From NCBI GenBank assembly GCA_001972305.1, contig BDDD01000371.1, positions 494,200 through 558,199 of the forward strand: a stretch of DNA of 64,000 nucleotides. The letters are read 5' to 3'. Every line of letters starts with the position of its first letter. The stretch's first letter is position 1. This document shows, piece by piece, positions 21,621 through 32,563 of the stretch. This DNA is from Cephalotus follicularis. Lineage: Eukaryota; Streptophyta; Magnoliopsida; Oxalidales; Cephalotaceae. The notes under the pieces are model-generated. The model was given only the letters and a program-made list of their open reading frames with translations. It was not told the origin of the DNA and searched no databases. A program made the translations under genes and the position numbers.

Positions 21621-22373
21621 GAGATGCTCCCCAGGGAAGAAGGGAGCGAAGGAGAGATGAGGCTCCTCGACAACAAGAGGAGTAGCATTAGCAACCCAGA
21701 GGTTTCATCCACACCATCTCTGGGGGGGTCGCGTCTGGTGGCGACACAAGAATGCTAGGAAAGCCTATGGGAGGCAGTCCCTTGTTGTGCAACAGGTTCA
21801 TCACAGCAAAAGACTGAGGACTGGTGGGTAAGAGGAGGTTATATCCTTCCTCATGATGACCCAGTGGTGGTAACTCTTCTAGTAGACCTTTTCACCATGA
21901 AGAGGATCCTTATTGACAGTGGTAGCTCAACCGATATCTTGTACAAACATGTATTTGATCAGTTGAGGATACTGGTCGATCAGCTGAAGCCCGTGAAGAC
22001 CCCACTGGTTGCCTTTGCAGGGGAGATGGTCCATCCTCTAGGATCCATCGACCTGTTCGTGGTTGCAGGCACGGCTCCACGCCCGACCCAGGTGCAGATG
22101 ACGTTCATTGTGGTAGATACCCCAAGCCCATACAATGCCATAGTTGGGCGACCAGGTCTGAATCTAACGGAGGCCATTGTATCTATGAGACACTTATTGA
22201 TGAAGTTCCCTACAAGGTTTGGCGTGGGGGAAGCCAGAGGAGACCAACAGGTAGCAAGGCGATGTTACAAAACTGCCATAATGGATAAAGGGAAGGACAA
22301 AGTACTTCCCATAGCAAACTTGAAACTCTGGGGGGCAGGGAGATTGCCAGATCTTGGAATGCTGAGCATTTGA
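21621..22373 (+). pseudogene. Element T gag end and aspartic protease
   Basis: After the GAGAT duplication the gag tail resumes (21,626 on), with HTISGG at about 21,709. The protease reads HDDPVVVTLLVDLF, then the active site ILIDSGSSTDILY (about 21,907-21,945), TPLVAFAGEMVHPLGSIDL, and VVDTPSPYNAIVGRPGLN (about 22,110-22,165). It ends LLMKFPTRFGVGEARGDQQVARRCY, the usual junction just ahead of RT in Tat elements. The protease frame is open from 21,864 to its stop at 22,371-22,373. RT should follow but does not, so a deletion removed RT, RNase H and integrase. Confidence 0.88.
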
Positions 22374-23235
22374 GAAAATACTACCAATGAGTTTATGTAA
22401 GATGTACAAAATTCTGAAGCAATAAAGTTGAATTTTTTCAAAAGTTATGTTCAAGATCATTGTTTCAAGTTTACAAGGGACCGGAGGCCCAATGTTCATG
22501 TCCTTAAACCTCTGAACAGCTGCCGATCAACTCCCTTAGCTCAATAAAGCCTCCTCCAGGGGAGTACTCAAAGCCTCCTCCAGGGGAGCACTCAAAGCCT
22601 CCTCCAGAGGAACTCCCAAGAGGAGGACTACACAAGACTCCCCAAAGCAGGACCAGAGGAACTTCCAAGAGGAGGACCAGGTGAGACTCCCATGAGGAGG
22701 ACCAAAGGATACTCCCAAGAGGAGCACCAGCAAACATCTTTCCAAACCACAGGGAAGGGAGCCCAGTGCCTTCGACGTCATGCATGCTCTAGCGCCTTGC
22801 TTCCTCAGCACCATGGATGCCATGCATGCCACAGGGAAGGGAGCCAAGGCGCCTTGGATCCCTGGCGCTTTCCTTCCTCAGCACCATGGACCCCGGTGCC
22901 ATGCATCCATAACTCCTCAGCACTGGAGCCCACTGCCATGCATCCGTAGTGCCACAGTTCCATGCATGCTCCAGTGCATCCCCGGCACCTCAGCTACAGT
23001 GCCTTGCATCTCTCCTCAGCAAGCCATGCATGCTCCAGTGTCTTCTCATCAACTAAACAGCCATGGAGCTCGGCACCATGCATCTCAATACCAGAGTTAG
23101 ACGCATTGGATCCTCAGCACCGTGGAGCCCAGTGCCATGCAAGTCGGTACCCTGACACCTAAACACCCTGGACGCCTACTACAGAGAAAGAGCCCGGCAC
23201 CTCGACGCTTAACCATGGAGAGCTCGACACTTGCA
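22374..23235 (+). repeat. Element T 3' untranslated region: short tandem motifs
   Basis: About 175 bp of non-coding sequence follows the protease. A 24-bp unit CCTCCTCCAGGGGAGTACTC with the tail AAAG is then repeated about three times from 22,550 and decays into 'gaggaccag' variants by 22,740. From 22,760 to 23,235 comes an irregular GC-rich stretch full of CCATGCATGC and CCTCAGCACCATGGA words. I see no protein family. Confidence 0.75.
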
Positions 23236-23555
23236 TCCTTGGACAGTGCATGGGTGGCAGGACATACGCTCAGTGCATTGGTGGCAGCATCAGTGCATGG
23301 GTGGCAGGACGCATGCTCAGCGCATGGGTGGCGGCATCAGTGCATGGGTGGAAGCAAGCATGGACAGTGCATGGGTGGTAGGACATATGCTCAGTGCATG
23401 GGTGGCAGCATCAGTGCATGGGTGGCAGGACGTATGCTCAGCGCATGGGTGGCGGCATCAATGCATGGGTGGTGGCAAGCATGCTCAGTGCATGGGCGGC
23501 GGCATTAGTGCATGGGTGGCAGCAAGCATGCTCAGTGCATGGATGGTACACCTCC
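23236..23555 (+). repeat. Tandem array of GTGCATGGGTGGCAG units in element T 3' UTR
   Basis: About 13 copies of GTGCATGGGTGGCAG occur, with spacers alternating between GCATCA-type and GACGCATGCTCA-type. This gives units near 20 and 27 bp in a loose higher-order order. The array is open in more than one frame, as expected for low-complexity repeats. Confidence 0.85.
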
Positions 23556-23935
23556 CCAGGGAGAAATTAAAAAAGACACCCCATGGGGCAAATCTAAAAG
23601 ACTCCACAGGGAGCAATTCAAAAAAGACCCCCCAGGGGTCAAATAAAAAAGACTCCCCAGGGGGCAAATCAAAAAGACCCCCCAGGGGACAAATAAAAAA
23701 AACCCCCAGGGAGCAATTCAAAAAAGACCATTCAGGGGGCAAACCAAAAAGAACCCCATGGGGCAAACCAAAAAGACCCCCTAGGGGGCAAATAAAAAAG
23801 ACTCCACAGGGAGCAATTCAAAAAAGACCCCCCAGGGGGCAAATCAAAAAGACCACCCAGGGGACAATTCAAAAAAGACTCCCCATGGAGCAAATAAAAA
23901 AGCCTCCCCAGGGGGAAAAAAAAAGACTCCTCAGG
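23556..23935 (+). repeat. Tandem array of a 25-26 bp unit with a CCCCnGGGG palindrome
   Basis: About 14 copies read AAAAAAGACTCCCCAGGGGG then CAAAT, with variants CCCCATGGGG, CCCCCTAGGGGG and CCACAGGGAG. Each unit holds a short G/C palindrome next to an A-run. Tandem arrays at this position, between pol and the 3' LTR, are known from Tat-lineage elements and can seed satellite DNA. Confidence 0.88.
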
Positions 23936-24599
23936 GAGCGAACCCTGGTCGGCAACACCATGGGAACTTTTCTGACCCGACCTAAAATCGTGTCTTGAAA
24001 GGAGAATCCATGGGAACTTGCAGCGATCAAGCTCGTTATACTGAGCACTTTGAAACAAGTGTCCCTATGAGGACAGCAAGCTCAGACGACCTGGTTGAAA
24101 ACATGATGAACCAGATGATATCCTGTTCGGCAAACCCATAGGAACTTGCCCGAGCAAACCAAAAACTTAGTCTACGAACACAACAGAACTCGTAAAGGCT
24201 AAGTCTCTTTGCCTAAGCGCCTTTGAGATAAGGTGTCCTAAGGGGATTATAAAGCTTAGGTAATTAAGCCTAAATATTGTAATGCAACGATTCGAGGTCC
24301 ACCAGTTAACCTAACTTGAAGTCCCCAAGGGGAGCAATGGTGCACAAATAAAATTTCAAGCTCTGTTACTTGCTTTCAATTATCCTAAGGGAATTGTGAT
24401 GCCCGAGAAGAGCTCAAGCACAGCCTACAACGCAACTAGAGCAAGTAAAGCCAGGGGTGAAAAAGCTTAGTGCTTCGTGAGTACTTGGCGATATTTCAAA
24501 GCAAAGTATTAAAGCATACGGCGGAGAGGTGCAAAAATACTTCTTGTCATCAATCAGTCAAAGAGTTACAATACAAAAAGAACTGAGGACTTCTTAAAG
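23936..24599 (+). other. Element T non-coding spacer between arrays and antisense gene
   Basis: No coding domain is visible on either strand. The phrase CCATGGGAACTT or CCATAGGAACTTG recurs three times (about 23,958, 24,008, 24,135), so there is weak repetition in continuity with the arrays. Confidence 0.6.
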
Positions 24600-27064
24600 A
24601 CCTCTTTGTTGAACTCCTATGAAGCCCTGAAGTTCTTCACAGCCCCAGCCATGGTGTCTTGAAACTCCCTGGAAGTCCTGTAGTCCTCCACAGCCCCGGC
24701 CATGGTGTCTTGAAACTCGCTGGATGTCCGGTAGTTCTCCACGGCCCTGTCCTGAGCCTCCCGAAACTCCAAGGAAGCCTTGAAGTCAAGAATGGCCCTC
24801 TCCATGACAGCTTTGGTCCAGACCCCCTCAAGGTCTTTGTACTCCACAATCCTCTCGCCTTAGGCCTTAATCTTTCCTTAAAAAGGGTGATCCTCTCAGA
24901 AGCCGCTAGCCTTATATTCTTTTCCCTCGCCATATCTTGGAGTGCTCTGTCCTTCTCGACGGTGAGGCCCTCATGGACCCTGATCACGTCTTTGAGTTGG
25001 GCCCTCAGCACATCTTCCTTCCTCTTGAACTAAGCGTTCTCAGCCCCAAGTTGTTCAAGAAAGGCACTCTCCTGCTCGGTCCTCTCCTTCACAAGCTGGG
25101 CATCGTTCATGAGCTGAGAAGAGGAAGACTTTGTCAAAAGAAAGCAGGGGATGCGCAGATATCAAAAGATCAAGAAAAAGTTTACTAACCCTGAAGCAGC
25201 TCTAGAAGGGATGAGTCCAGATATGGGGAGTGTACCAATCCTCTCTTAACTCCACTTCATGGGGGAAGAGACCAGCCTTGCCTGGGGCGATAGCGACCCC
25301 ATATGTCTTCAAATTAACCCCAGCCCGGCCAAGCTTGGTGAGGATTTTGTTGATTTGTTCGATCTCTTTAGCAGCGAACATGAGGGCAGGATCCTCAGAG
25401 CCCTCCTCAATGAGCTCGATCCTTATTGTATCCCCCTCCTCTGTCCTCTGCCTCCTCGGCGGATGGTCAAGCGCCTCAACAATAGTTCGCTTAACTAGAG
25501 CAATCTCAGCCCTCCTCTCCTCAAGCCTGGCATCAATGACCACATTGGTCTCTACCATCTCATCAACCAATATTGGGGTGCCAATGGCCTCCTCGGTCCC
25601 AGCCCCAGTCTCCTCGGCCGCCTCGGTCCCGGCCCTGGTCTCCTCGGCCACCTCAGTCCTGATCCTTGCCTCCTCAGCACTTTTATGAGCCCTCTCCTCA
25701 GTCGCCTTAGCCCGGGCCCGTGCCTCCTCAGCTCTCTTTCGAGCATGCTCGTCAGCCCTAGACTTGTCATTGGGCAGCTTGGATGCTCTTTTCCTGGCCC
25801 CAGCAGTGGACTTCGTCCTCATGAGGGCCTTTCTCTTCGCTGCGGCCTCTCACCTCTGCTCCTCAGGGTTCTAAGCCCGGACATGCTCCCGGGCAGACCT
25901 GACAGCATTCAGAGCTGATTCCTGATTTTTCATTGCTGCACAAAGGCGTAGAAGGGTAGTAAGAAGAACATTCAAAGCATAGATGAAGGAAAACACAAAA
26001 AATATATGATAATAAATGATGATCCAAAGGTAAGCATAGTACGGCTCTCTCCTTGGTCGGTTGCCATGGATTCAGGTCCATCTCGGGCACTTGTGCTCCT
26101 CCCTCTCTCAACTCCCACAGCGGAGGATCCAGGTCTGCTTGGGCATCCGAGCCCCCTTCAATCCTAATCCCCATTGGGATCTCCTCAGCTAGGTCCGGGC
26201 TAGACATACGGCCACGAGACATGCCAAGCCCTTGGATTTGCAAGCTTATCTCAGAGACCAACACCAGCACCTCCTCGAGAGCAAGCATCAGAAGCTTGTA
26301 CAAGCCAACCTTCTCTTCCCAGCTTAAGAGCACCCTTAGGCTAAGGGCCACGGTGTCCAAGGTATCGCTCCACGGGCTCGGCGTGAAGCCAGGAAGGTTC
26401 TTGATCAAGAAGTACTTCTCCCTTCAATTTTTGACAGACCTGGTGTTCTCAGCCAGTAGTTTGTGACGGCTCACACGAGACTTGAAGTAGAAGCCCCGCT
26501 TCTTTTAGGAGGAGGTTATGGTGTGGAATTCCTTAAACAACCCAACAGTGGCTATCACCCCGCCTCTAGGAACCTGACCAGGAAGCCCATGATGAACCCC
26601 CATGACTGGGCCTGCAGCATCGAGGGGTGGACTTGGTAGTGTTCGGGGATGGTAACGGCGAAGGGAGGCAGAGGAAACCTCAGCCCATGTTCCAAAGCAT
26701 CTTGGAACACCATAAATTTGCCCGACCGACACTCAATGATGACCCTGGGGTTTGCAGGGATTTGAAAATCGAGGCTGCCAGGGATGTAGTACTCCTTGAC
26801 CAGCTCCGCCAGCTTCTTGGGGTCTATCTTTGTCCGGTTAAAGAGGGTCTCAGCAACTTGAACCCCAGCCTCTATGGCCGCCACGTTGGCATTCCTGGCA
26901 GCGGAAGCCCCCATCTCAACCTCCATGTCGAGGGGGTTCTTGGCAATAGTGACCCACGTGGACGCCTGGACCACCACCTCAGGACGTCTAACAAACCTCT
27001 TGGTCTATTTGGTCCTGGCCATGGTGCTTTCAGAGTGAGAGGAAGATGAAGTCGAAGTGGACAT
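24600..27064 (-). pseudogene. Antisense ORF of Tat-lineage element T, three-exon layout
   Basis: On the minus strand from the ATG at 27,064 (MSTSTSSSSHSESTM) the translation gives a domain around LEHGLRFPLPPFAVTIPEHY and LQAQSWGFIMGFLVRF (about 26,715-26,560). This resembles the 'putative gypsy-type transposon' family (Pfam PF04195) found as an antisense gene in Grande/Retand-type elements. After about 26,045 a probable intron ends at a TTTGTGCAG acceptor (about 25,943). The next part (to 25,202) is Ala/Glu/Arg-rich and coiled-coil-like (EHARKRAEEARARAKATEER), ending in VNLKTYGVAIAPGKAGLFPHE. A second probable intron (about 25,190-25,117) leads to another coiled coil. Three stops in the first part show decay. 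Its product's role is unknown. Confidence 0.78.
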
Positions 27065-27130
27065 GGAGATACTTTGTTAAGTAAAAGGGATTGCGAATGC
27101 GTAAAGAACATCCCCATAATGGAAAAGGGG

Positions 27131-27140
27131 TATTTAAAGA
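27131..27140 (-). promoter_or_regulatory. TATA-like box for the antisense gene
   Basis: On the minus strand TCTTTAAATA lies about 70 bp upstream of the ATG at 27,064. It is outside the LTR, so the antisense gene may have had its own promoter. The position fits, but TATA-like strings are common in AT-rich DNA. Confidence 0.4.
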
Positions 27141-27535
27141 CCCTGGGAATGAATCTAGACCATAGATCCTGATTGATCTCAATGGTGGAGATCCTCCTGC
27201 CAGATCAGGAGCGACAAATGAAGGGTTTTGAGCATGGGCATCGAAGTGTCAGGTGTTCAAAATTCGTAATTTGTGGCACAATGATGGATCTTAGTTGAAG
27301 GGGTATGGCGCGAAATGACATCTGTCATGTCATATATTATGAGCAATTAGTTTGGGCCATAAGGTTGGGCCCACGTGTATGTTGAATTGGGTGCATCTAC
27401 AAATGATCAAGCCTGACTCGAGTCCATGCAAGCCTTTTTTACCTCTTCCCAGGTCAGTTTGTATCCAACCCTGCTAGGGAGCTCTCCCTAGGTAAGAACT
27501 CTCAACTGTGCTCCTCCTCCTCTGCCAAGGCCAGA

Positions 27536-27557
27536 GAAGAAGGACCAGGGGGGCATA
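27536..27557 (+). other. Element T polypurine tract
   Basis: AAGAAGGACCAGGGGGGCA precedes the 3' LTR start TGATG at 27,558; the G-run lies within 5 bp of the LTR. Confidence 0.8.
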
Positions 27558-28117
27558 TGATGTGGGGAATTTTCTATTTAAAGCATAGTGGCACCTACCC
27601 TCAGGAGAAGATGTCATATGTATTTTCCAGGCCTGGACATGTGGCCCGACGTTATAATTTGAATGGCATTACTGTGTCGTGATCCTCGGACGCTGCCAGC
27701 CCACGACCAAAGATGTGGGCATGCACAACACCATGTCTCACAAGGAAGGAGAACCAAATCTGGCGGAGATCAGGGGGAATACCCGGGCTCCTCGGGAATT
27801 TTCCTTAGGGGTAGCTGTCAACTCCGATTTCGATGCTCAATAGTTACATTCATGGTCTTTAAATACTACAAACAACGACATTACATAGATCAGCCACTTT
27901 AGCACTCAAAAGAACCTAGCATTCTCTGTGCAATTACTATCTTGAGCGTCAGAGTGTCCCTGGGAGAACAACCTCCTGGACCTTCAACCTTTGTGCTCTT
28001 ATTGTGCAGGGATCATCAACCACGAAACCACCTTTCTCGAATAGAGTCCAGCGTTTCCATTACAAATCAAAGCCCTCCACGTAGGGTACTGTTGAAGGAA
28101 GGTTTTTTGCATCAAAA
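27558..28117 (+). repeat. Element T 3' LTR (560 bp)
   Basis: TGATGTGGGG...GCATCAAAA, the same length as the 5' LTR; the final CA appears changed to AA. The TATA box is altered to TCTTTAAATAC (about 27,853). GATAT follows. Confidence 0.92.
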
Positions 28118-28122
28118 GATAT

Positions 28123-30190
28123 AGGTATGGCAATGTTTATGTAGTAGATATAAATGATTTACAAAATCAAAATGTCAAATGTCTAGTATCCGTAAATGAT
28201 GATAGTTGGTTATGGCATAGGAGACTTGGTCATGTTAGTATGACAACTATTTTGAAAGATTTTAAAACATGATCTAGTTAAAGGACTTCTTAAAATTAAT
28301 TTTGAAAAAGATAAAATTTGTGACGCTTGTCAACTTGGGAATCAAACTAGAACATCTTTTAAATGTAAGAATATTGTCTCTACAACTAGGCCATTACAAC
28401 TATTACATATGGATTTATTTGGACCTATAGATGTGAGAAGTCTAGGTGGTAAATCATATGCAATGGTTCTTGTTGATGACTATACAAGGTATACATGGAC
28501 GATTTTTCTTGCTTATAAATGTAAAGTTTTTAAAGAATTTTCAAATTTTTGTGATATTGTTCAAAAAGAAAAAGAAATTTATATTTTAACTATTAGAAGT
28601 GATCATGGTAAAGAATTTGAAAACCATCTTTTTGAAATTTTTTGTAAAAAAATTGGTTTTATTCATGAGTTCTCAACTCATAGAATACCTCAACAAAATG
28701 GGGTACTTTAAAGGAAAAATAGAACTCTGCAGGAAATGTGTAGAACTATTTTAAATGAAAATTGTTTACCAAATTATTTTTGGGCTGAGACTATAAATAC
28801 TTCTTGTTATGTTTTAAACCGAATCTCGATAAGGTCAATTCTCAAAAAGACTCCATATGAATTATGGAGGGGTAGAAAGCCTAGTTACTTCCATGCATTT
28901 GGATGCAAATGCTTCATCCATAATAATGGAAAGGATCATCTCGGTAAGTTTAACTCCAAAGTCGACGAATGTATTTTTTTTTTTTTGCTATTCTATTACA
29001 AGCAGAGCTTCTAGATGTTTTAATAAAAGAACATTATTTGTAGAAGAATCAATGCATGTTGTATTTGATGAATGTAACCCGTTGTTCCCAAAAGAAGCAA
29101 TTAATGTGGATAATATAGAATTTGTTGAAAAGAGTATTGAAGAATTAAGTTTAGAAGAAAGAAAAAGTGAAAAGAAAGATGAGGAGCCAACCCAAGGAGT
29201 AACCCCTCAAGAAAGCTACCAAGAAGCTCTTCATGACAAGACTTTGAATGTAGTGAAAGGACATCCTCATGAGGCAATAATAGGTAATCCTAGACAATGT
29301 ATAATTATTAGGTCTATTATTAATCATAATTATATTGCATTTCTTTCACAAATAGAGCCTAAAAATATAAAAGATGATAAGAAAGATGAATATTAGATCA
29401 TTGCTATGCAAGATGAATTTAATAAATTTGAACGAAATAAAGTATGGAATTTATTAGCTAGACCTAATGATCATCACATAATCGGTAATAAATGGGTATT
29501 TTGTAATAAAATGGATGATCAATGAATACTTGTTAGAAACAAAGCTAGGTTAGTAGCTAAGGGATATTCCCAAGAAGAGGGAATCGATTTTGATGAATCA
29601 TATGCTGATGTAGCTAGATTCGAATCTATTCGTATTTTATTTGCATATGCATCATACAAAGATTTTACACTCTTTCAAATGGATGTTAAAAGTGAGTTTT
29701 TAAATGGGCTAATAAAGGAGGAAGTGTATGTGGAACTACCTCCCGGTTTTAAAGATCCACATTTTCCAAACCATGTTTTTAGACTTACAAAAGCTTTATA
29801 TGGTTTAAAACAAGCTCCTAGAGCTTGGTATGAAAAACTAAGTGGTTATCTTATTGAAAATTATTTTAAAAGAGGATCTATAGATATAACAATTTTTACA
29901 AAAACTCTTAATGAAGACATACTTATTGTACAAATATATGTCGATGATATTATATTTGGTTCTACTAATGAAAGTTTGTGTAAGGATTTTGCTAAGATAA
30001 TGCAAGATGAGTTTGAAATGAGCATGATGGGAGAACTCAATTTCTTCCTTGGACTTCAAGTCAAATAAGTCAAGGATGATATTTTCATCATCCAATCCAA
30101 GTACGTCAAAGATCTACTCAAAAGGTTTGGGATGGAAAATGCAAAGAAAAGAAAAACTCCTATGAGCACAACTACAAGGTTAGATAAAGA
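28123..30190 (+). pseudogene. Sirevirus-like copia pol: integrase and reverse transcriptase
   Basis: This continues the gene broken at 12,300. GAG-pre-integrase (WLWHRRLGHVS, about 28,209) and the integrase core HMDLFGPIDVRSLGGKSYAM (about 28,407), VDDYTRYTW and RSDHGKEFEN are clear. The third catalytic residue is lost: in PQQNGVLxRKNRTLQEM the x is a TAA stop (28,709-28,711). The integrase C-terminal part (FGCKCFIHNNGKDHLGKFNSK) is shifted by a T-run at about 28,975-28,988. The RT follows with [57 protein letters not shown] and [10 protein letters not shown] (about 29,938). It stops at 30,190 in MSTTTRLDKD, cut by a reverse LTR. RNase H is missing. Confidence 0.9.
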
Positions 30191-30556
30191 TGTCACACCC
30201 CTCTTTTATTTAACACATGGTTAATCAATAATCCAGTATTCGCCAATAATTGAAAATTTAAAACTTTACCGAAGCATTAATATATTACTGGATTATTCAA
30301 GGTAGCATACTCATGTAGCCCATACTACATGCTTAAGCTTTATACAATACATAGTTATATAATACATATTGGAAATGTAAATATAACAAACGGGGTACGA
30401 CTTAAACATTTTACATATAACAACCATAAAATAAAACCTCTACCATGAAACTTCAGTCGCAAGTCTCCACTTTCCTTCATTAATCTGTAATTGTAGGTAT
30501 TAGCCTTTGTCCTCACTTGGCTAAGTAGAAATCATGCATGAAGATGAATATATAAA

Positions 30557-32280
30557 TATAATCATGCATGACAGCTTATATTTTATAACTATATATATAT
30601 ATAAGCAACCATGCCAAGTGGCTACAAACAATCAATTATCAATTATCAAGAATACCACAAAGGGTATAATCAATCAGTCTAGTTGTTTGAAGACTAGCAG
30701 TGGGTGTCATCTGTCGCTACCACCTAGCCCCAAAGAAGTACCACCTAACTCCCACCATATACTCCAATGATGATAAAAAAGGTAAGTGGTATTGCTGGCA
30801 CTTGGCGGGAAATTAACAATCATGATCTGCATTGCAGATAAGTTTGGTGTATAAGCTCTAGCCAACTCCTGGCACCTAGGCCCACCTCTGTAGTCTGTGA
30901 TACACTCCGATCACGAGACCATCAAAAACTATCAATCACAGTCAATACAATACAGTACAGTAATTACATATATAATATAATATAAAAGTAGTTCTCTTTT
31001 GAGAAAACAGTAAAATAGTTCAGTAGGGTTCCATTTTGAGGAACAGTAACAGTACAGTAGCAGTAACAGTAACAGTGGTTCTCCGTAGATAAAACAATGT
31101 TTTAAATAGTTAATTGTGGATATAGCACTTTTGCTGCAAGTCCTTGAAATCCCATTTAAAACAGTAGTATTTATACAAAATATTTTGATTGATAGCATAT
31201 GTTTATAATAGTGAACAAGATACAATTGCATAACAGTACAATCAGTAGCAATTCAAGGATTAAACAGTATAATCAAGATCAATTTATGTGAATCAAACAG
31301 TAATAATGCACAATCTGTTCAATTTATAAGAGGTATCGATCCTTAGAAGCATGAATCAGGTAATCCAGTAGGATTTCTTGATTGTCAAGCATAAGCAGTA
31401 GGACATCGACCAATTTCAGTACCGCTTTTCCCTTAAATGTAATCATGCATGAAAGTTTATATTTTATAACAGTATATATAAGCAACCATGCCAAGTGGCT
31501 ACAAACAATCAGTTATCAAGAATACCACAAAGGGTATAATCAATCAGTCCAGTTGTTCGAAGACCAGCAGTGGGTGTCATCTGTTGCTACCTCCTAGGCC
31601 TAACGAAGTACCACCTAACTACCACCATATACTCCGATGATGATAGAAACGATAAATGGTATTGCCAGCACTTGGCAGACAATTAACAGTCACGATCTAC
31701 GTTGCAGATAAGTTTGGTGTATAAGCTCTAGCCAACTCCTAGCACCTAGGCCCACCTCTATAGTCCCTGATACACTTCGATCACGAGACCATCAGACACT
31801 ATCAATCACAGTCAATACAATACATTATTGTAATTACATATATAATATAATATATAAGTAGTTATCTTCTGAAAAAATAGTAAAACAGTTCAGTAGGGTT
31901 CCATTTTGAGGAACAGTAACAGTAGTTCTCCGTAGATAAAACAGTGTTTCAAACAGTTAATTGTGGATATAGCGCTTTTGCTAGAAATCCTTGAAATCCC
32001 GTTTAAAACAGAAGTATTTATACAAAACATTTTGATTGATAGCATAATTTATAACAACGAACAAGATACAATTGCATAACAGTACAATCAGTAGCAATTC
32101 AAGGATTAAACAGTATAATCAAGATCAATTTATGTGATTCAAAGAGTAATAATGCACAATTTGTTCAATTTATAGTAAGTATTGATCCTTACAAGCATGA
32201 ATCAGGTAATCTAGTATGATTTCTTGATTGGCAAGCATATGCAGTAGCATATCGACCAATTTCAGTATCGCTTTTCTTTT
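30557..32280 (-). repeat. Two-copy tandem duplication of about 880 bp within the reverse LTR
   Basis: The stretch starting ATAATCATGCATGACAGC (30,557) repeats from GTAATCATGCATGAAAGT (31,440). Both copies run through AAGCAACCATGCCAAGTGGC, AGTGGGTGTCATCTG, GCACCTAGGCCCACCTCT and GACCATCA, ending near CGACCAATTTCAGTA(C/T)CGC. Many substitutions and small indels separate the copies, so the event is old compared with the tandem copy at 43-51 kb. Confidence 0.88.
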
Positions 32281-32284
32281 AAAA

Positions 32285-32420
32285 GCTGACAATTCTCCTT
32301 AACAGTCGACTGTCTCTCTTGAATAGTCGGCTGTTCTATTGCATAGTCGACTGTTTCTCCTTAACAGTCGACTGTTACTATTGAGTAGTTGACTGTTTGT
32401 CTTAAACAGTCGATTGTTTT
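32285..32420. repeat. Cluster of CAGTCGACTG-like palindromes
   Basis: Six variants (AACAGTCGACTGT twice, ATAGTCGGCTGT, ATAGTCGACTGT, GTAGTTGACTGT, AACAGTCGATTGT) are spaced 22-26 bp, separated by pyrimidine-rich text. Related clusters lie at 14,712-14,850, 20,808-20,935, 34,838-34,965, 36,015-36,140 and 42,920-43,050. Confidence 0.8.
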
Positions 32421-32563
32421 CCTCAGAATAATGATTCACAGGATAACAGAAAACAGAGTATGCATTTCCACAATTCAATTTTCTCCAATATCAACATGCA
32501 ATCATATATAAACCATCTAGGCATAATATAGATACTATATCTTCAAAATCATGTCCTAAAACC

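Larger units (their letters stand above)
12306..28117 (+). mobile_element. Element T: Tat-lineage Ty3/gypsy element lacking RT, RNase H and integrase
   Basis: Two 560-bp LTRs (TGATGTGG...CA) flank a primer site of the TTGGCGCC type, a gag, an aspartic protease, long tandem arrays, an antisense gene and a polypurine tract. The antisense ORF and 3' tandem arrays are hallmarks of the plant Tat group (Retand, Grande, Ogre relatives). No RT, RNase H or integrase motif occurs between the protease end (22,373) and the arrays (22,550), so the element is non-autonomous. It sits in copia with an exact GATAT duplication and is itself split by element A. Without A it is about 8.76 kb. Confidence 0.92.
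30191..32563 (-). repeat. Reverse-oriented gypsy LTR (S-type) with an internal tandem duplication
   Basis: TGTCACACCCC at 30,191 is the reverse complement of the 3' end seen in element A and at 1468. Reading the minus strand, the GAGTGAGGACAAAGG block (about 30,500-30,525) and the block matching 15,190-15,290 (30,780-30,920) appear in the expected order. It truncates the Sirevirus RT. The left edge is firm. The right end is not a canonical TG terminus, so the LTR is probably cut by the forward LTR at 32,564. Confidence 0.78.

Noticed and set aside
23231-23998. A 255-codon open frame over the Tat arrays with a Lys/Arg-rich repeat protein
   Set aside because: It is a translation of the tandem arrays; openness follows from repeat composition and changes at every unit. 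No start context or domain supports it.
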